Below, in pieces: positions 1 to 8,793 of a stretch of 64,000 nt of DNA. Each line of letters begins with the position of its first letter. Position 1 is the stretch's first letter. A program made the position numbers and the translations under genes. Origin of the DNA: AP-15 sp963750195 (GTDB taxonomy: Bacteria > Pseudomonadota > Alphaproteobacteria > ATCC43930 > CGMCC-115725); NCBI GenBank assembly GCA_963750195.1, contig CAVVPS010000017.1, positions 1 through 64,000 on the forward strand, in the 5' to 3' direction. The notes beneath the pieces are model-generated. The model was not told where the DNA came from and ran no database searches. It saw only the letters and a program-made list of their open reading frames with translations.

Positions 1-29
1 CCCCGGTCATTGCGACCGGGGTTTCGTTT
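1..29 (+). terminator. Rho-independent terminator at window edge
   Basis: A perfect 8-bp stem (CCCCGGTC at 1-8, GACCGGGG at 14-21) closes a 5-base loop and is followed by TTTCGTTT. This is a classic intrinsic terminator for a plus-strand transcript entering from the left of the window. The hairpin overlaps the stop codon (7-9) of the minus-strand gene that ends here, so it may also stop that convergent transcript, although that side lacks a T-run. Confidence 0.75.
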
Positions 30-1014
30 CGAGGCGTCGCGAAGGTTGTGCCCCGGCGGCACGGCCATACAAGCGGCCGCTCTCGATGAGTTCCCAAGCG
101 CCGAGCGCAGGCAGCCCGATCACGGCGTCGCGAGCGCGTTTCAACAGCGACAGCGCCAGCCCGATCTCAGGCGTCAGACCAAAGTTCGCTCCGAGAAGGA
201 TATAGGCGCCCTCCTGCACGCCGACCGCGTTCGGCACGGCGAAGGCAACACTGCAGATGGCATAGAGCATGCTTTCTATTACCAAGACCGCGCCAAAGCC
301 GAGCGGGGCGCCAATGAACCGCAAGGCCAGCCAGATTTCTGCCGCGCTCGCGATCCAGCAGGCGAGATGGAGGGCGACGCTGGTCCACACCGCACCCCTC
401 CGGGCATAGATACCGGCAATCCCTGCGTGAAGCGCTGCGGCCCCCGCCGCCGTCCGCTCCACCCATCCGCGCCCGAGCGCGCCGGCGAAGCGATCGAGCA
501 AGCCAAAGCCTCGGCGCTGCGCAGCAAGCAACCCGGCGGCCAAACTCCCTGCGACGGCGATCCCGGTAGCGGCCGAGACCACAAACCTCATCTGTGGTTC
601 AAGATGCACCAGCCATGACAGCGCGATCGCCGTGTAGGCGATCTGAGCAAAGAATTCGAGGGTGACGTCGACGATCGTGCTCGCCGCGGCGGTGCTGCCG
701 GGAATCCCGGCGATAGCGATGGCCCGCACGCCTGCGACATAGCCGCCGACCTGCGACAGCGGCAGCACCTCGGAGGCGGAATCGCGGACCAGGCGTGCCC
801 AGATCGCGCACCATGGGTTGGTTCCTGGCAGCAGTATCCACCAGGCAATTCCCATCACCGCAATCAGCGCGAGATGGATCAAACAAACCGCTGCAAAGCC
901 GACCCAGCCGACCGCAAGCAGAGAGCGGGCCACCGCGGCCGCACCAAAGTGGACGACGAGCACACCGATCAGGATTATCCCGGTCACCGCGGCCAGAAGC
1001 GAAGCCGGTTTCAT
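7..1014 (-). CDS. HpnL-like / LPG-synthase-TM flippase-type membrane protein
   Basis: This 335-residue polytopic inner-membrane protein belongs to the UPF0104 (lysylphosphatidylglycerol synthase TM, flippase-like) family. It resembles the HpnL branch found with hopanoid genes. About seven to eight hydrophobic segments run through the protein. The family signature near the C-terminus is visible as AVPNAVGVQEGAYILLGA, followed by a LALSLLKRARD stretch. The family is thought to move lipids or lipid-linked molecules across the membrane, but the substrate here is unknown. Its ATG overlaps the probable stop of the small upstream ORF (ATGA), which suggests a translationally coupled operon with the ferritin-like gene. 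No other hopanoid gene is visible in the window, so I give no gene symbol. Confidence 0.75.
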   Translation of the reverse strand: MKPASLLAAVTGIILIGVLVVHFGAAAVARSLLAVGWVGFAAVCLIHLALIAVMGIAWWILLPGTNPWCAIWARLVRDSASEVLPLSQVGGYVAGVRAIAIAGIPGSTAAASTIVDVTLEFFAQIAYTAIALSWLVHLEPQMRFVVSAATGIAVAGSLAAGLLAAQRRGFGLLDRFAGALGRGWVERTAAGAAALHAGIAGIYARRGAVWTSVALHLACWIASAAEIWLALRFIGAPLGFGAVLVIESMLYAICSVAFAVPNAVGVQEGAYILLGANFGLTPEIGLALSLLKRARDAVIGLPALGAWELIESGRLYGRAAGAQPSRRLETKPRSQ

Positions 1015-1273
1015 GCGTGGTTGGCGAGAACCGCGCGTGCTAACTCCAAGGCGCGGCCCCCCAAATCAAGCGCGGCGAGCCTCGGCAGAAATCAGGCTGG
1101 AGCAGATCGGGGGCGAACGCTTGCCCGGCAATAAGAGCGAGCGTCGATCCTCGGCCGCAGCCATGGCGCGCCCCGTCCACGGCGTCCTGCTCCGACGCCA
1201 CCCAGTTGACGAAGCATTCACGCAACAACTGATCGCACAACCGCTGCTTGCACTCCTCGGCGCCTATCTTCAT
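1011..1273 (-). pseudogene. Small unrecognised ORF, probably frameshifted
   Basis: An ATG at 1273 overlaps the stop of the ferritin-like gene (ATGA) and opens a reading frame beginning MKIGAEECKQRLCDQLLREC. That frame ends at 1040. A second frame reads LAALDLGGRALELARAVLA and stops with a TGA that overlaps the ATG of the downstream membrane protein. Adding one base near 1080-1095 joins them into one protein of about 87 residues that is coupled at both ends. I do not recognise the family. The perfect overlaps at both ends are the main argument that it is a gene. The indel is inferred. Confidence 0.4.
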
Positions 1274-2217
1274 GACGCAGCCGCGGCATTGCCCCGCCAC
1301 CGCAGCACGCGGTGGACGACACGCATCAGGCGCGGCACGATATTCGGCCGCAACAGGCGCGGGTCGTAACCGGAAAGCCGCCGCTCGTTCTCAGCCAGGC
1401 AGATTTCGATCAGCGCCGCCGGAGAAAGATCGACCGCGGCCAGCGACTTGCCGCCGGTTAGGGTGAAGTTGTTGTCCTGTGGCGTCCCCACCGCACCCGT
1501 CTCGGCTTGGTCGGCGCCGCCGACACCGCGGGCAATCCCGATCCGCTCCCAGATCAGAAAGGCCCAGACCGCGAGGGTCTTGACCGCGAACAGCGGACGA
1601 CGCCACCACGACAATCGACGCCGGTGCCAAGCCGCCCAATTGACAAAGAACAGGATATGGCGGCCTTCCTCCTGCATGACCGGCTCGAACGTGTCGACCA
1701 GGCTCGGCGGAAAAAAGCCAGACTGCCGTGCCAGAGCGAACAGGCCAAAGGCGAAAAAACTGTCAATGCACTCGCTGAAACCGGTGACCATAAACGCCCA
1801 TTCGGGGTCGCGCGGGCGGGTGTACTCGGGCTCGGGCGCTAGGCGGATGCCGTAGGCCTCGACGAGGTTGGAGAGGACCTCCTTGTGCCGGCCCTCCTCA
1901 AACCCGTCGAGCTCGATCGCCTGACGCAAAAGGGGGTCGGCGATGGTCTCGGCGTAGCTCAACACGCGCCGGCGGGCTTTTCCCTCGGTTTGTACTGCGA
2001 TGTCCCAGATCGGCAGACCGATCAGCCGCTCGCGCGCTTCAGGCTCGAGCACCGGCCAATCGATAACGGACGGCTTGTAGAGGTTATGGGTGTCGAGCAG
2101 CATCCGGCAAAACGCCGTCTTGTGCGCCTCGCTACCGGGAACAATCGGTCCGGGTTCGGCTGCAGCCCATACCCGGGCAGCACGATCGGCGGCCTCGACC
2201 GTCGCGTCATCCAACAT
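1270..2217 (-). CDS. Ferritin-like domain protein
   Basis: This is a helical protein of about 315 residues. It carries two diiron-type E-x-x-R-H motifs, EEGRH in GFEEGRHKEV and EEGRH in VMQEEGRHILFF, as in ferritin-like and rubrerythrin-like four-helix proteins. I chose the ATG at 2217, which gives MLDDATVEAADR and has an AGGGAG about 13 bases upstream. A longer frame to 2307 would run back towards the rpmH promoter. The gene heads a minus-strand group with the small ORF and the HpnL-like protein, so a role at the membrane in lipid modification is possible but unproven. The substrate is unknown. Confidence 0.7.
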   Translation of the reverse strand: MLDDATVEAADRAARVWAAAEPGPIVPGSEAHKTAFCRMLLDTHNLYKPSVIDWPVLEPEARERLIGLPIWDIAVQTEGKARRRVLSYAETIADPLLRQAIELDGFEEGRHKEVLSNLVEAYGIRLAPEPEYTRPRDPEWAFMVTGFSECIDSFFAFGLFALARQSGFFPPSLVDTFEPVMQEEGRHILFFVNWAAWHRRRLSWWRRPLFAVKTLAVWAFLIWERIGIARGVGGADQAETGAVGTPQDNNFTLTGGKSLAAVDLSPAALIEICLAENERRLSGYDPRLLRPNIVPRLMRVVHRVLRWRGNAAAAS

Positions 2218-2327
2218 CGGCGCCACTTTGCTCCCTGAGCATCTCAGACACGCCACGTTCGCCGCCAACGCCCTACACGAACGCATCGGAAGACCGGGCC
2301 ATTCCACGCCACGGACCGGCCGTGTCG

Positions 2328-2356
2328 TTGACTTGGCGGATTGCCTCCCTTATATA
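2328..2356 (+). promoter_or_regulatory. Sigma-70-type promoter of rpmH
   Basis: TTGACT at 2328-2333, a 17-base spacer and TATATA at 2351-2356 form a near-consensus housekeeping promoter. The predicted start at about 2363 leaves a leader of roughly 37 bases before the rpmH GTG. This is the expected strong promoter for the rpmH-rnpA-yidD-yidC operon. Confidence 0.75.
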
Positions 2357-2399
2357 GCCGCCTCCGCTCGTGAGAGATGCCGCAATCGGAGCCGGTACC

Positions 2400-2534
2400 G
2401 TGAAGCGCACTTACCAGCCCAGCAACCTCGTTCGCAAGCGCCGCCACGGGTTCCGCGCGCGGATGGCGACCGTCGCGGGGCGCCGCGTGATTGCCGCTCG
2501 GAGGGCGAAGGGCCGCAAGCAACTCTCCGCCTGA
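2400..2534 (+). CDS. rpmH: 50S ribosomal protein L34
   Basis: This 44-residue highly basic protein starts KRTYQPSNLVRKRRHGFRAR after the initiator. That is the near-invariant N-terminus of bacterial L34, and the length matches the family. The start is GTG at 2400, the only possible one. L34 binds 23S rRNA in the large subunit. It is the first gene of the conserved rpmH-rnpA-yidD-yidC-yihA-argB block. A consensus promoter lies just upstream and rnpA follows 43 bases downstream. Confidence 0.97.
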   Translation: MKRTYQPSNLVRKRRHGFRARMATVAGRRVIAARRAKGRKQLSA

Positions 2535-2577
2535 GGCGGCGGGCTGGCCTTGCTCGACCGCGGCGGTCGGGAATCTC

Positions 2578-2973
2578 GTGGCCGGCAGACTTGCAACACT
2601 TAAGATTCGGGCCGATTTCCTGCGGGTCGCGGCGGATCGACACAAAGCGGTCATGCCCGGTCTGGTCCTGCAGGCTACGCGGCAGCCTTCGGATCTGGAA
2701 GGCGGCCCGATGCTGCGGGTGGGGTTCACCGCTAGCCGCAAAGTCGGCAACGCGGTGATCCGCAATCGGGCCAAGCGGCGGTTGCGGGCGGCGGCCGCGC
2801 AGATTTTGCCAGTTCAGGGGAGCCCAGGTACTGATTACGTGTTGATCGCGCGGGCGGCGACGGCAGCGCGGCCTTACGGGGCGCTGGTTACCGATCTCGC
2901 CGCAGCGCTGCGGAGGGTTGAGCGCAGCCGAGCGGAACACCGGCCCGAGCGTCGCGCGGAAGGAGCAAGATGA
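2578..2973 (+). CDS. rnpA: Ribonuclease P protein component
   Basis: The product is the small protein subunit of RNase P, which helps the catalytic RNA mature tRNA 5' ends. The RNase P protein signature is clear: GFTASRKVGNAVIRNRAKRR, with the basic RNR helix that contacts RNA. The frame is open upstream to 2491 inside rpmH. I chose GTG 2578 because the family homology (GRLATLKIRADFL) begins there. The product is about 131 residues. Its TGA overlaps the yidD ATG by four bases, which implies translational coupling. Confidence 0.93.
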   Translation: MAGRLATLKIRADFLRVAADRHKAVMPGLVLQATRQPSDLEGGPMLRVGFTASRKVGNAVIRNRAKRRLRAAAAQILPVQGSPGTDYVLIARAATAARPYGALVTDLAAALRRVERSRAEHRPERRAEGAR

Positions 2974-3260
2974 GACCGCAATACGGTGGCAAGTTTTTGA
3001 GTGCGGGCTTGCGGGTAGCTGTTCGCGCCTACCAACTTATCGTTTCGCCGCTGCTTACTCCCTCTTGCCGCTTTCTGCCAAGCTGCTCGGATTACGCGAT
3101 CGAAGCGCTCGAACGGCACGGCGTGCTTCGCGGCGGCGGTCTCGCGCTGTGGCGGCTCGCGCGTTGCCACCCGTGGGGCGGCAGCGGCTACGACCCAGTG
3201 CCCCGCCGCAAGACGGCCGTCAGACCCACCGACTGTCGGCATGTCGGCCCCGCAAACTGA
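2970..3260 (+). CDS. yidD: Membrane protein insertion efficiency factor YidD
   Basis: This 96-residue protein contains the YidD/UPF0161 core: YQLIVSPLLTPSCRFLPSCS, then DYAIEAL and RCHPWGGSGYDPVP. YidD is a small amphipathic inner-membrane-associated protein that aids YidC-dependent insertion. It overlaps rnpA (ATGA) and precedes yidC by 21 bases, the conserved arrangement in most bacteria. The length is normal and nothing is unusual. Confidence 0.95.
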   Translation: MRPQYGGKFLSAGLRVAVRAYQLIVSPLLTPSCRFLPSCSDYAIEALERHGVLRGGGLALWRLARCHPWGGSGYDPVPRRKTAVRPTDCRHVGPAN

Positions 3261-3281
3261 ACCTGACTGGGCTAGACCGAA

Positions 3282-5013
3282 ATGGAACAGCGCAACCTCC
3301 TGATTGCGATCGCGCTGTCGGTCGGAATCCTGATCGCGTTCCAATTCGTGTTCGAGCGGCTGCGCCCACCGACCGTGCCGCATGTAGGAACCACGGCCGC
3401 CACGCCCGCGATCCAATCGGCAGCCCCGGGCGCAGCCGGCCCTGGAGTCTCCGCCCCCAAAGCGCTCGCGGCCAGCGCCGCCGAGTCGCGGGCGGCGGCG
3501 ATCGCCAGTCAACCGCACGTGAGGATCGACACACCGCGGCTGCACGGCTCGATCGCGCTGGTAGGCGCGCGGTTCGATGATCTCACGCTCGCCACCTACC
3601 ATGAGACCGTCGACCCAAAGAGCCCGGAGGTCGTTCTGCTGTCGCCGCCCGGGACCGCGAGCCCCTACCTCGCCGAATTCGGCTGGGTTGCGGCCAAGCC
3701 CGGGCAGGTGAAAGTCCCCGGACCCGAAACCTTGTGGAAAGCCTCGGGCGGGCCGCTAACCCCGTCGAACCCGATGACTTTGACATGGGATAATGGCCAG
3801 GGGCTCATGTTCACGCGGACGATCTCGGTCGACCCTTATTACATGTTCACGGTACGCGACGCGGTCAACAACATCGGCAGCGCCCCGGCCGAGCTGCTTT
3901 CCTACGGCCTCGTCAGTCGCACCGGCACGCCGCAAGTTTCCGGCTATTATATTCTGTTTGAAGGCCTGATCGGTTACCTCGAAGGATCACTCCAGGAGGT
4001 CAAATATTCCTCACTGAGTTCCCGGCAAGCCGCTCGACTTCTCATCCACCGGCGGCTGGCTTGGTTTCACCGACAAGTACTGGCTGACCTCGCTGATACC
4101 ACCGCAAGATGAGAGGGTCGAGGCTCGCTTCACGCATACGCTCGAAGGCGGCGTCGAGCGCTATCAAACCGACTATCTCGGACCCAAAATGACGGTAGAG
4201 CCCAATGGGACGGCGGCGATCTCAACTCGCTTTTTCGCCGGAGCCAAGGAACTCAACCTGCTGGAAGCCTATAGCGCCTCCGGAATCCCGCTATTCGAAT
4301 ATTCCATAGATTTTGGCTGGTTTTGGTTCTTGACGAAACCGATCTTTCGAATTCTACTTATCTTCGAACGGGTGCTTGGCAACTTTGGCTTGGCGATCCT
4401 GCTGTTCACCTTCTGCGTCAAACTGCTCTTCTTCCCGCTCGCCAACAAATCCTATCAGGCGATGAGCAAGATGAAGCTGCTGCAACCCGAGATCCAGAAA
4501 TTGCGGGAGCGGTTCCCGGATGACAAGGCACGCCAGCAACAAGAGATGATGGCGCTCTACAAGCGCGTCGGCGCAAACCCGCTGGCCGGCTGCCTGCCGA
4601 TCGTAATCCAGATTCCAGTGTTTTTCTCGCTCTACAAGGTCTTGTTCGTCACGATCGAGATGCGCCACGCTCCATTCTTCGGCTGGATCCGTGATTTGTC
4701 GGCGCCCGACCCGACCTCCTTTGCCAACCTCTTTGGCCTATTGCCGTTCACACCGTCAGCCGTGCCGATGATCGGTTCTTTTCTGATGATCGGCGCTTGG
4801 CCGCTGATCATGGGCCTGACGATGTTTCTGCAGCAAAAGCTCAACCCGCAGCCGGTCGATCCGATGCAGGCGCGGATGTTTATGCTGCTGCCGATTGTCT
4901 TTACCTACATGCTATCGCACTTCCCGGCCGGGCTCGTTATCTACTGGGCATGGAATAATACACTCAGTATTGCCCAGCAATGGGCGATCATGCGCCGCGC
5001 GGGGGCGGCCTGA
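3282..5013 (+). pseudogene. yidC: Membrane protein insertase YidC, single-base frameshift
   Basis: YidC inserts and folds inner-membrane proteins with or without SecYEG. The N-terminal helix (MEQRNLLIAIALSVGIL) and the periplasmic beta domain are read from 3282. The downstream frame continues the periplasmic domain and then the catalytic five-helix core (GNFGLAILLFTFCVKLLFFP, GCLPIVIQIPVFFSLYKVLF) to 5013. The frames switch near 4011-4024. Removing one T at 4019/4020 gives PGKPLDFSSTGGWLGFTDKYW, an excellent family match, and a normal length of 577 residues. YidC is essential, so I consider the extra base a likely sequence error. Yet the sequence as given encodes two pieces (276 residues, then an internal restart). 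Confidence 0.92.
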
Positions 5014-5027
5014 GCGCAGTGCCGGGG

Positions 5028-5738
5028 ATGGCAGGAGACGGCGCCGCGGATCTGTTCCCCCCGCGGCTGCTCGACGTGGATCTCGTCACGGCGGGAGGGC
5101 GACTGTTTGCGCGTGAAGCCCGCTTTGTCGCCGGGGCGGCGGAACCCGCGGGGTTGCCGCCTGAGACCTTGCCCGAAATCGCCTTCGCCGGCCGATCCAA
5201 TGTGGGCAAATCGAGCCTCGTCAACGCCTTGACTGGGAGGCGCGTGCTGGCGCGCACTTCGAACACGCCCGGGCGCACGCGGCAGATCAATTTCTTCGAT
5301 CTCGGCGGCGTGCTGATGCTGGTCGACCTACCGGGGTATGGTTACGCCGAAGCATCGAAAGCCGCGGTCAAGCGCTGGACGGGGTTGGTGCGTCGCTATC
5401 TACAGACTCGCTCAGCATTACGGCGTGTTTGTCTGTTGATCGACGCCCGCCACGGCATCAAGGAAGTCGACCGACCACTGCTCGACATGCTTGATCGTGC
5501 CGGTGTCTCCTATCAGATCGTTTTGACCAAGACCGATAAACTGGGCCCGACGGTACTTGCCGAGGCTGCCGATCGGGTCGCAACCGAACTCGCCACCCAC
5601 ACTGCCGCGCATCCCGAGATCCAGTTGACCAGCGCCGAGGAGCGCCGCGGCATCGCCGCGTTGCGCGCGACGATCGCCGACCTCGCGATCGCCGCATCAG
5701 ACGCTTCTACCTTGGCGGCGTCCCTACAAAGACTTTAG
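5028..5738 (+). CDS. yihA: Ribosome biogenesis GTP-binding protein YihA/YsxC (EngB)
   Basis: This small TRAFAC GTPase is needed for late 50S subunit assembly. Visible G motifs are G1 GRSNVGKSS, the G2 threonine in TPGRTRQINFF, G3 DLPGYGYA and G4 TKTDK. The ATG at 5028 is 14 bases after the yidC stop and gives about 236 residues. GTG 5019 is an alternative, and an upstream in-frame start at 4980 would overlap yidC. Its position between yidC and argB is conserved in alphaproteobacteria. Confidence 0.93.
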   Translation: MAGDGAADLFPPRLLDVDLVTAGGRLFAREARFVAGAAEPAGLPPETLPEIAFAGRSNVGKSSLVNALTGRRVLARTSNTPGRTRQINFFDLGGVLMLVDLPGYGYAEASKAAVKRWTGLVRRYLQTRSALRRVCLLIDARHGIKEVDRPLLDMLDRAGVSYQIVLTKTDKLGPTVLAEAADRVATELATHTAAHPEIQLTSAEERRGIAALRATIADLAIAASDASTLAASLQRL

Positions 5739-5750
5739 AGTGCCCCCGCG

Positions 5751-6665
5751 ATGAGCCCCACCGCCAATCCCTCGTCGTCCTCCGCCTGCGCCAACGCCAC
5801 CCCACGGCTCAAGGCCGCGGTGTTGGCCGAGGCGCTGCCTTATATGCGCCGCTACGCCGGCCATACAGTGGTCGTCAAATACGGTGGCCACGCGATGGGC
5901 GAAGGCGGCGATTCATTCGCCCGCGACGTTGTGCTGTTGCGGCAGGTCGGTATCAATCCGATCGTAGTACACGGCGGCGGGCCGCAGATCGGCCATATGC
6001 TGGAGCGTCTCGGCATCGAAAGCCGCTTTGTCGACGGGCTCAGGGTCACCGACCGCGAGACGATGGAAGTGGTCGAAATGGTCCTTGCCGGCACGATCAA
6101 CAAACAGTTGGTAGCAGCGATCAACGCCGAGGGCGGTTGCGCGATCGGATTGACCGGAAAGGATGGCGGGCTGATTTCGGCGAAAAAGGCCGTCCGCACG
6201 CGGGTGGAAGGAGGCGCCACGATCGAAATCGATCTCGGCTTTGTCGGCGAGCCGGAGCATGTGGCGGCCAGGGTGCTCGACACCTTCAGGCAATCGGACA
6301 TCATCCCGGTGATCGCTCCGATCGGCGTCGGGGTTGCCGGCGAGACCTACAACATCAACGCCGACACGGTGTCGGGGGCGGTCGCTGCTGCGGTCAAAGC
6401 AACTCGGCTGTTGTTGCTGACCGATGTCGCTGGCGTGCTCGACGGCGACAAACGGCTGTTGTCGGAGATCACTGCCGGCTCCGCGCGGAGGATGATCTCG
6501 GATGGCATCATTTCCGGCGGCATGATCCCTAAAGTCGAGACCTGCCTCGACGCCGTCGATGGCGGGGTTGACGCGGCGGTAATCCTCGACGGGCGCGTGC
6601 GGCACGCAATCCTGCTGGAACTGTTCACCAATGCGGGGCCGGGCACCCTGATCCGAGGGGGGTAG
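5751..6665 (+). CDS. argB: Acetylglutamate kinase
   Basis: ArgB phosphorylates N-acetyl-L-glutamate, the second step of arginine synthesis, in the cytoplasm. The amino-acid-kinase fold shows the nucleotide-binding VVKYGGHAM near residue 42, the substrate loop VVHGGGPQIG near residue 71 and the C-terminal GGMIPKVETCLDAV. At 304 residues it is of normal length. The extra roughly 20 N-terminal residues are consistent with the arginine-sensitive class that carries an N-terminal helix, but this is inference. It follows yihA by 12 bases. Confidence 0.95.
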   Translation: MSPTANPSSSSACANATPRLKAAVLAEALPYMRRYAGHTVVVKYGGHAMGEGGDSFARDVVLLRQVGINPIVVHGGGPQIGHMLERLGIESRFVDGLRVTDRETMEVVEMVLAGTINKQLVAAINAEGGCAIGLTGKDGGLISAKKAVRTRVEGGATIEIDLGFVGEPEHVAARVLDTFRQSDIIPVIAPIGVGVAGETYNINADTVSGAVAAAVKATRLLLLTDVAGVLDGDKRLLSEITAGSARRMISDGIISGGMIPKVETCLDAVDGGVDAAVILDGRVRHAILLELFTNAGPGTLIRGG

Positions 6666-6672
6666 GACGGCG

Positions 6673-7365
6673 ATGCCAGCTTTGGGCGGCCGGCCGCTCG
6701 ACGAGATCGAGACCTGGATCTTCGATCTCGACAACACGCTCTACCCCGCCTCATGCCGGCTGTTCGACCAGATCCATGCGCGGATGCAAAGCTTTATCGC
6801 CGGGCGGCTGGGCCTGTCGCCGGCGGCGGCGCTGGCCGTGCAGAAAACCTATTTCCGCGAGCATGGGACAACGATGCGCGGGCTGATGACCGTCGACCGG
6901 GTCGATCCCCACGAATTCCTCGCCTATGTGCATGACATCGACCTCGCCTGCGTGCCGGCCGACCCGGTGCTGGCCGCGGCATTGGCCACCCTTCCCGGTC
7001 GCAAAATCGTACACACTAACGGCTCGGTGCGCCACGCCGAGCGGCTGCTCGATCACCTCGGCATTAGCCAATCGTTCTGCGGGATCGTCGACATCGCCGC
7101 CGCCGGGTTTGAGCCCAAGCCGGCGCTCCCGGGCTACCATGAGCTGCTGCGGCGTTACGAGGTTGGTCCGCAGACCGCACTGATGGTCGAAGATATGGCC
7201 AAGAACCTGGTCCCTGCCGCCGCCCTCGGCATGACCACGGCCTGGGTGCGGGGCACCGTCGACTGGGCCGTTGCCGGGGCCGACGGCGGCCATGTTCACC
7301 ACATCGTCGACGATCTCGGTGAGTTTCTCGCGTCCGCGGCATCGCTCGACCGCAATTGCGGGTGA
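6673..7365 (+). CDS. HAD-family pyrimidine 5'-nucleotidase
   Basis: This is a 230-residue haloacid-dehalogenase hydrolase of the pyrimidine 5'-nucleotidase (SDT1/PPN-type) subfamily. Motif I is FDLDNTLYP at residues 17-25, with the nucleophile and acid aspartates. Motif II is HTNGS, motif III uses the lysine of FEPKPALPGY, and motif IV is MVEDMAKNL. It probably removes phosphate from pyrimidine nucleoside monophosphates. It starts 8 bases after argB, an arrangement common in alphaproteobacteria, and is followed 10 bases later by a BolA gene. Confidence 0.88.
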   Translation: MPALGGRPLDEIETWIFDLDNTLYPASCRLFDQIHARMQSFIAGRLGLSPAAALAVQKTYFREHGTTMRGLMTVDRVDPHEFLAYVHDIDLACVPADPVLAAALATLPGRKIVHTNGSVRHAERLLDHLGISQSFCGIVDIAAAGFEPKPALPGYHELLRRYEVGPQTALMVEDMAKNLVPAAALGMTTAWVRGTVDWAVAGADGGHVHHIVDDLGEFLASAASLDRNCG

Positions 7366-7375
7366 GGCATTCACG

Positions 7376-7654
7376 GTGTCCGTCGCAGACACGATCCACA
7401 GCAAGCTGACCGACCGGTTCGCGCCGGCGAGGCTAGACGTCATCGACGACTCGCATCGGCATGCCGGACATGCCGGAGCGCGGGCCGAGGGCGAGACCCA
7501 TTTCACCGTGAAGATCGTCTCCGCGGGATTTGCCGGCTTAAGCCGAGTGGCTCGGCAGCGCCTCGTCTATCAGACCCTCGCCGAAGAACTCGCTACTCGC
7601 GTCCACGCGCTGTCGCTGACCACGCTGACGCCCGCGGAAGATCGCGGCAGCTAG
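7376..7654 (+). CDS. BolA-family protein
   Basis: This is a protein of about 92 residues with the BolA core: a short N-terminal helix (IHSKLTDRF), then DDSHRHAGHAG, ETHFTVKIVSAGFAGLSRV and a C-terminal helix with VHALSLTTLTP. BolA proteins partner with monothiol glutaredoxins in iron-sulfur and redox sensing or act as regulators. The GTG at 7376 gives VSVADTIHSKL. Upstream in-frame codons would overlap the nucleotidase. It is convergent with aroB, with 14 bases between the stops. Confidence 0.9.
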   Translation: MSVADTIHSKLTDRFAPARLDVIDDSHRHAGHAGARAEGETHFTVKIVSAGFAGLSRVARQRLVYQTLAEELATRVHALSLTTLTPAEDRGS

Positions 7655-7668
7655 AGAGAGGCTCCCGA

Positions 7669-8793
7669 TCACGCCGCCGTACTAAGGAAATCGCGCAGTT
7701 CGGCGGTCGGAGCGTTTTTCATGACAAAGGCGTCGCCGATGTGGCGGGGCAGGATCAGAGCGATCTGGCCGTCGCGGACCTTTTTGTCCTTGCCCATATG
7801 GGCAAGGAGACGCTCCGCCGAGATGCCGGAGAGCCCGACATCGGCGAGCCGCGTCGGCAGCCCAGTCGCCGCGAAATGGCGACGCACGCGCTCACCCTCC
7901 GCCGCCGGGACGAGCCCGAGCCGCGTGGCGAAATCGAAGGCCAGCACCATGCCCAACGCCACGGCTTCTCCGTGTAGTAGCCGGCTGCTGAACCCGGTTT
8001 CGGTTTCGAGGGCGTGCCCGAAAGTGTGGCCGAAATTCAACAACGCGCGGTCACCCTCCTCGCGCTCGTCGACGGCGACGATCGCCGCTTTCATTCGGCA
8101 GCTCGTCATGACCGCCTGTCTGACGGGTTCCGGCTCCAGCGCGCATAGGGCGTTGCCCTGGCGTTCGCACCACGCGAAGAATTCGGCGTCTCGGATCAAG
8201 CCGTATTTGACAATCTCGGCATAGCCGGCGAGCAGCTCGCGGCGAGGCAGGGTCGACAGCGCCCCGGTATCGGCGAGAACCAGACGCGGCTGGTAAAAGG
8301 CGCCGATCAAGTTCTTGCCCATCTGAGTGTTGATGCCGGTTTTGCCGCCGACCGAGCTGTCAACCTGGGCCAGCAAGGTTGTCGGGATCTGCGCAAAGTC
8401 GATCCCGCGCAACAGGGTGGCCGCGGCAAACCCGGTCAGATCGCCGACGACACCGCCGCCCAACGCCACCAGCATCGAACCGCGCTCGATGCCGCAGGAG
8501 AGGATCTCCTCGACGAGACGCCCGAAATGGTCGAGGTCTTTGGTCTCCTCGCCGGGGGGCAGGACAACCGTATGGTGTACGATCCCGGCTTCCGCGAGGC
8601 TGTCGCGCAGCGGTGCCAGGTAATGCCGGGCGACGGTCTCGTCGGTGACCACGACCGCCTGCCGGCGGCGCATAAGCGGCAAGATTTCCCGCCCGGCTTG
8701 CTCGATCAAGCCAGGTCCGACGACGATATCATATGCGCGCTCGCCCAACGCCACGCGCAGACGCTCGGATGCAGTTTGGGAGGTCATCGTCAT
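7669..8793 (-). CDS. aroB: 3-dehydroquinate synthase
   Basis: AroB converts DAHP to 3-dehydroquinate, the second step of the shikimate pathway, using NAD and a divalent metal. The 374-residue protein shows the NAD-binding GGGVVGDLTGFAAATLLRG and TTLLAQVDSSVGGKTGINT, and the metal ligand region NFGHTFGHALE with HGEAVALGM. Its ATG overlaps the aroK stop by four bases, so the pair is translationally coupled. The start could be the first or the third codon (MTMTSQ). Length and motifs are normal. Confidence 0.96.
   Translation of the reverse strand: MTMTSQTASERLRVALGERAYDIVVGPGLIEQAGREILPLMRRRQAVVVTDETVARHYLAPLRDSLAEAGIVHHTVVLPPGEETKDLDHFGRLVEEILSCGIERGSMLVALGGGVVGDLTGFAAATLLRGIDFAQIPTTLLAQVDSSVGGKTGINTQMGKNLIGAFYQPRLVLADTGALSTLPRRELLAGYAEIVKYGLIRDAEFFAWCERQGNALCALEPEPVRQAVMTSCRMKAAIVAVDEREEGDRALLNFGHTFGHALETETGFSSRLLHGEAVALGMVLAFDFATRLGLVPAAEGERVRRHFAATGLPTRLADVGLSGISAERLLAHMGKDKKVRDGQIALILPRHIGDAFVMKNAPTAELRDFLSTAA

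Noticed and set aside
2491..2577. Longer N-terminus for rnpA starting inside rpmH
   Set aside because: The extension would translate the end of rpmH in another frame and is not part of the RNase P protein family. GTG 2578 fits better.
3960..4190. Programmed ribosomal frameshift in yidC
   Set aside because: No slippery heptamer or downstream stimulatory hairpin is evident. The break is a plain extra base, and many other genes in the window show the same type of indel.
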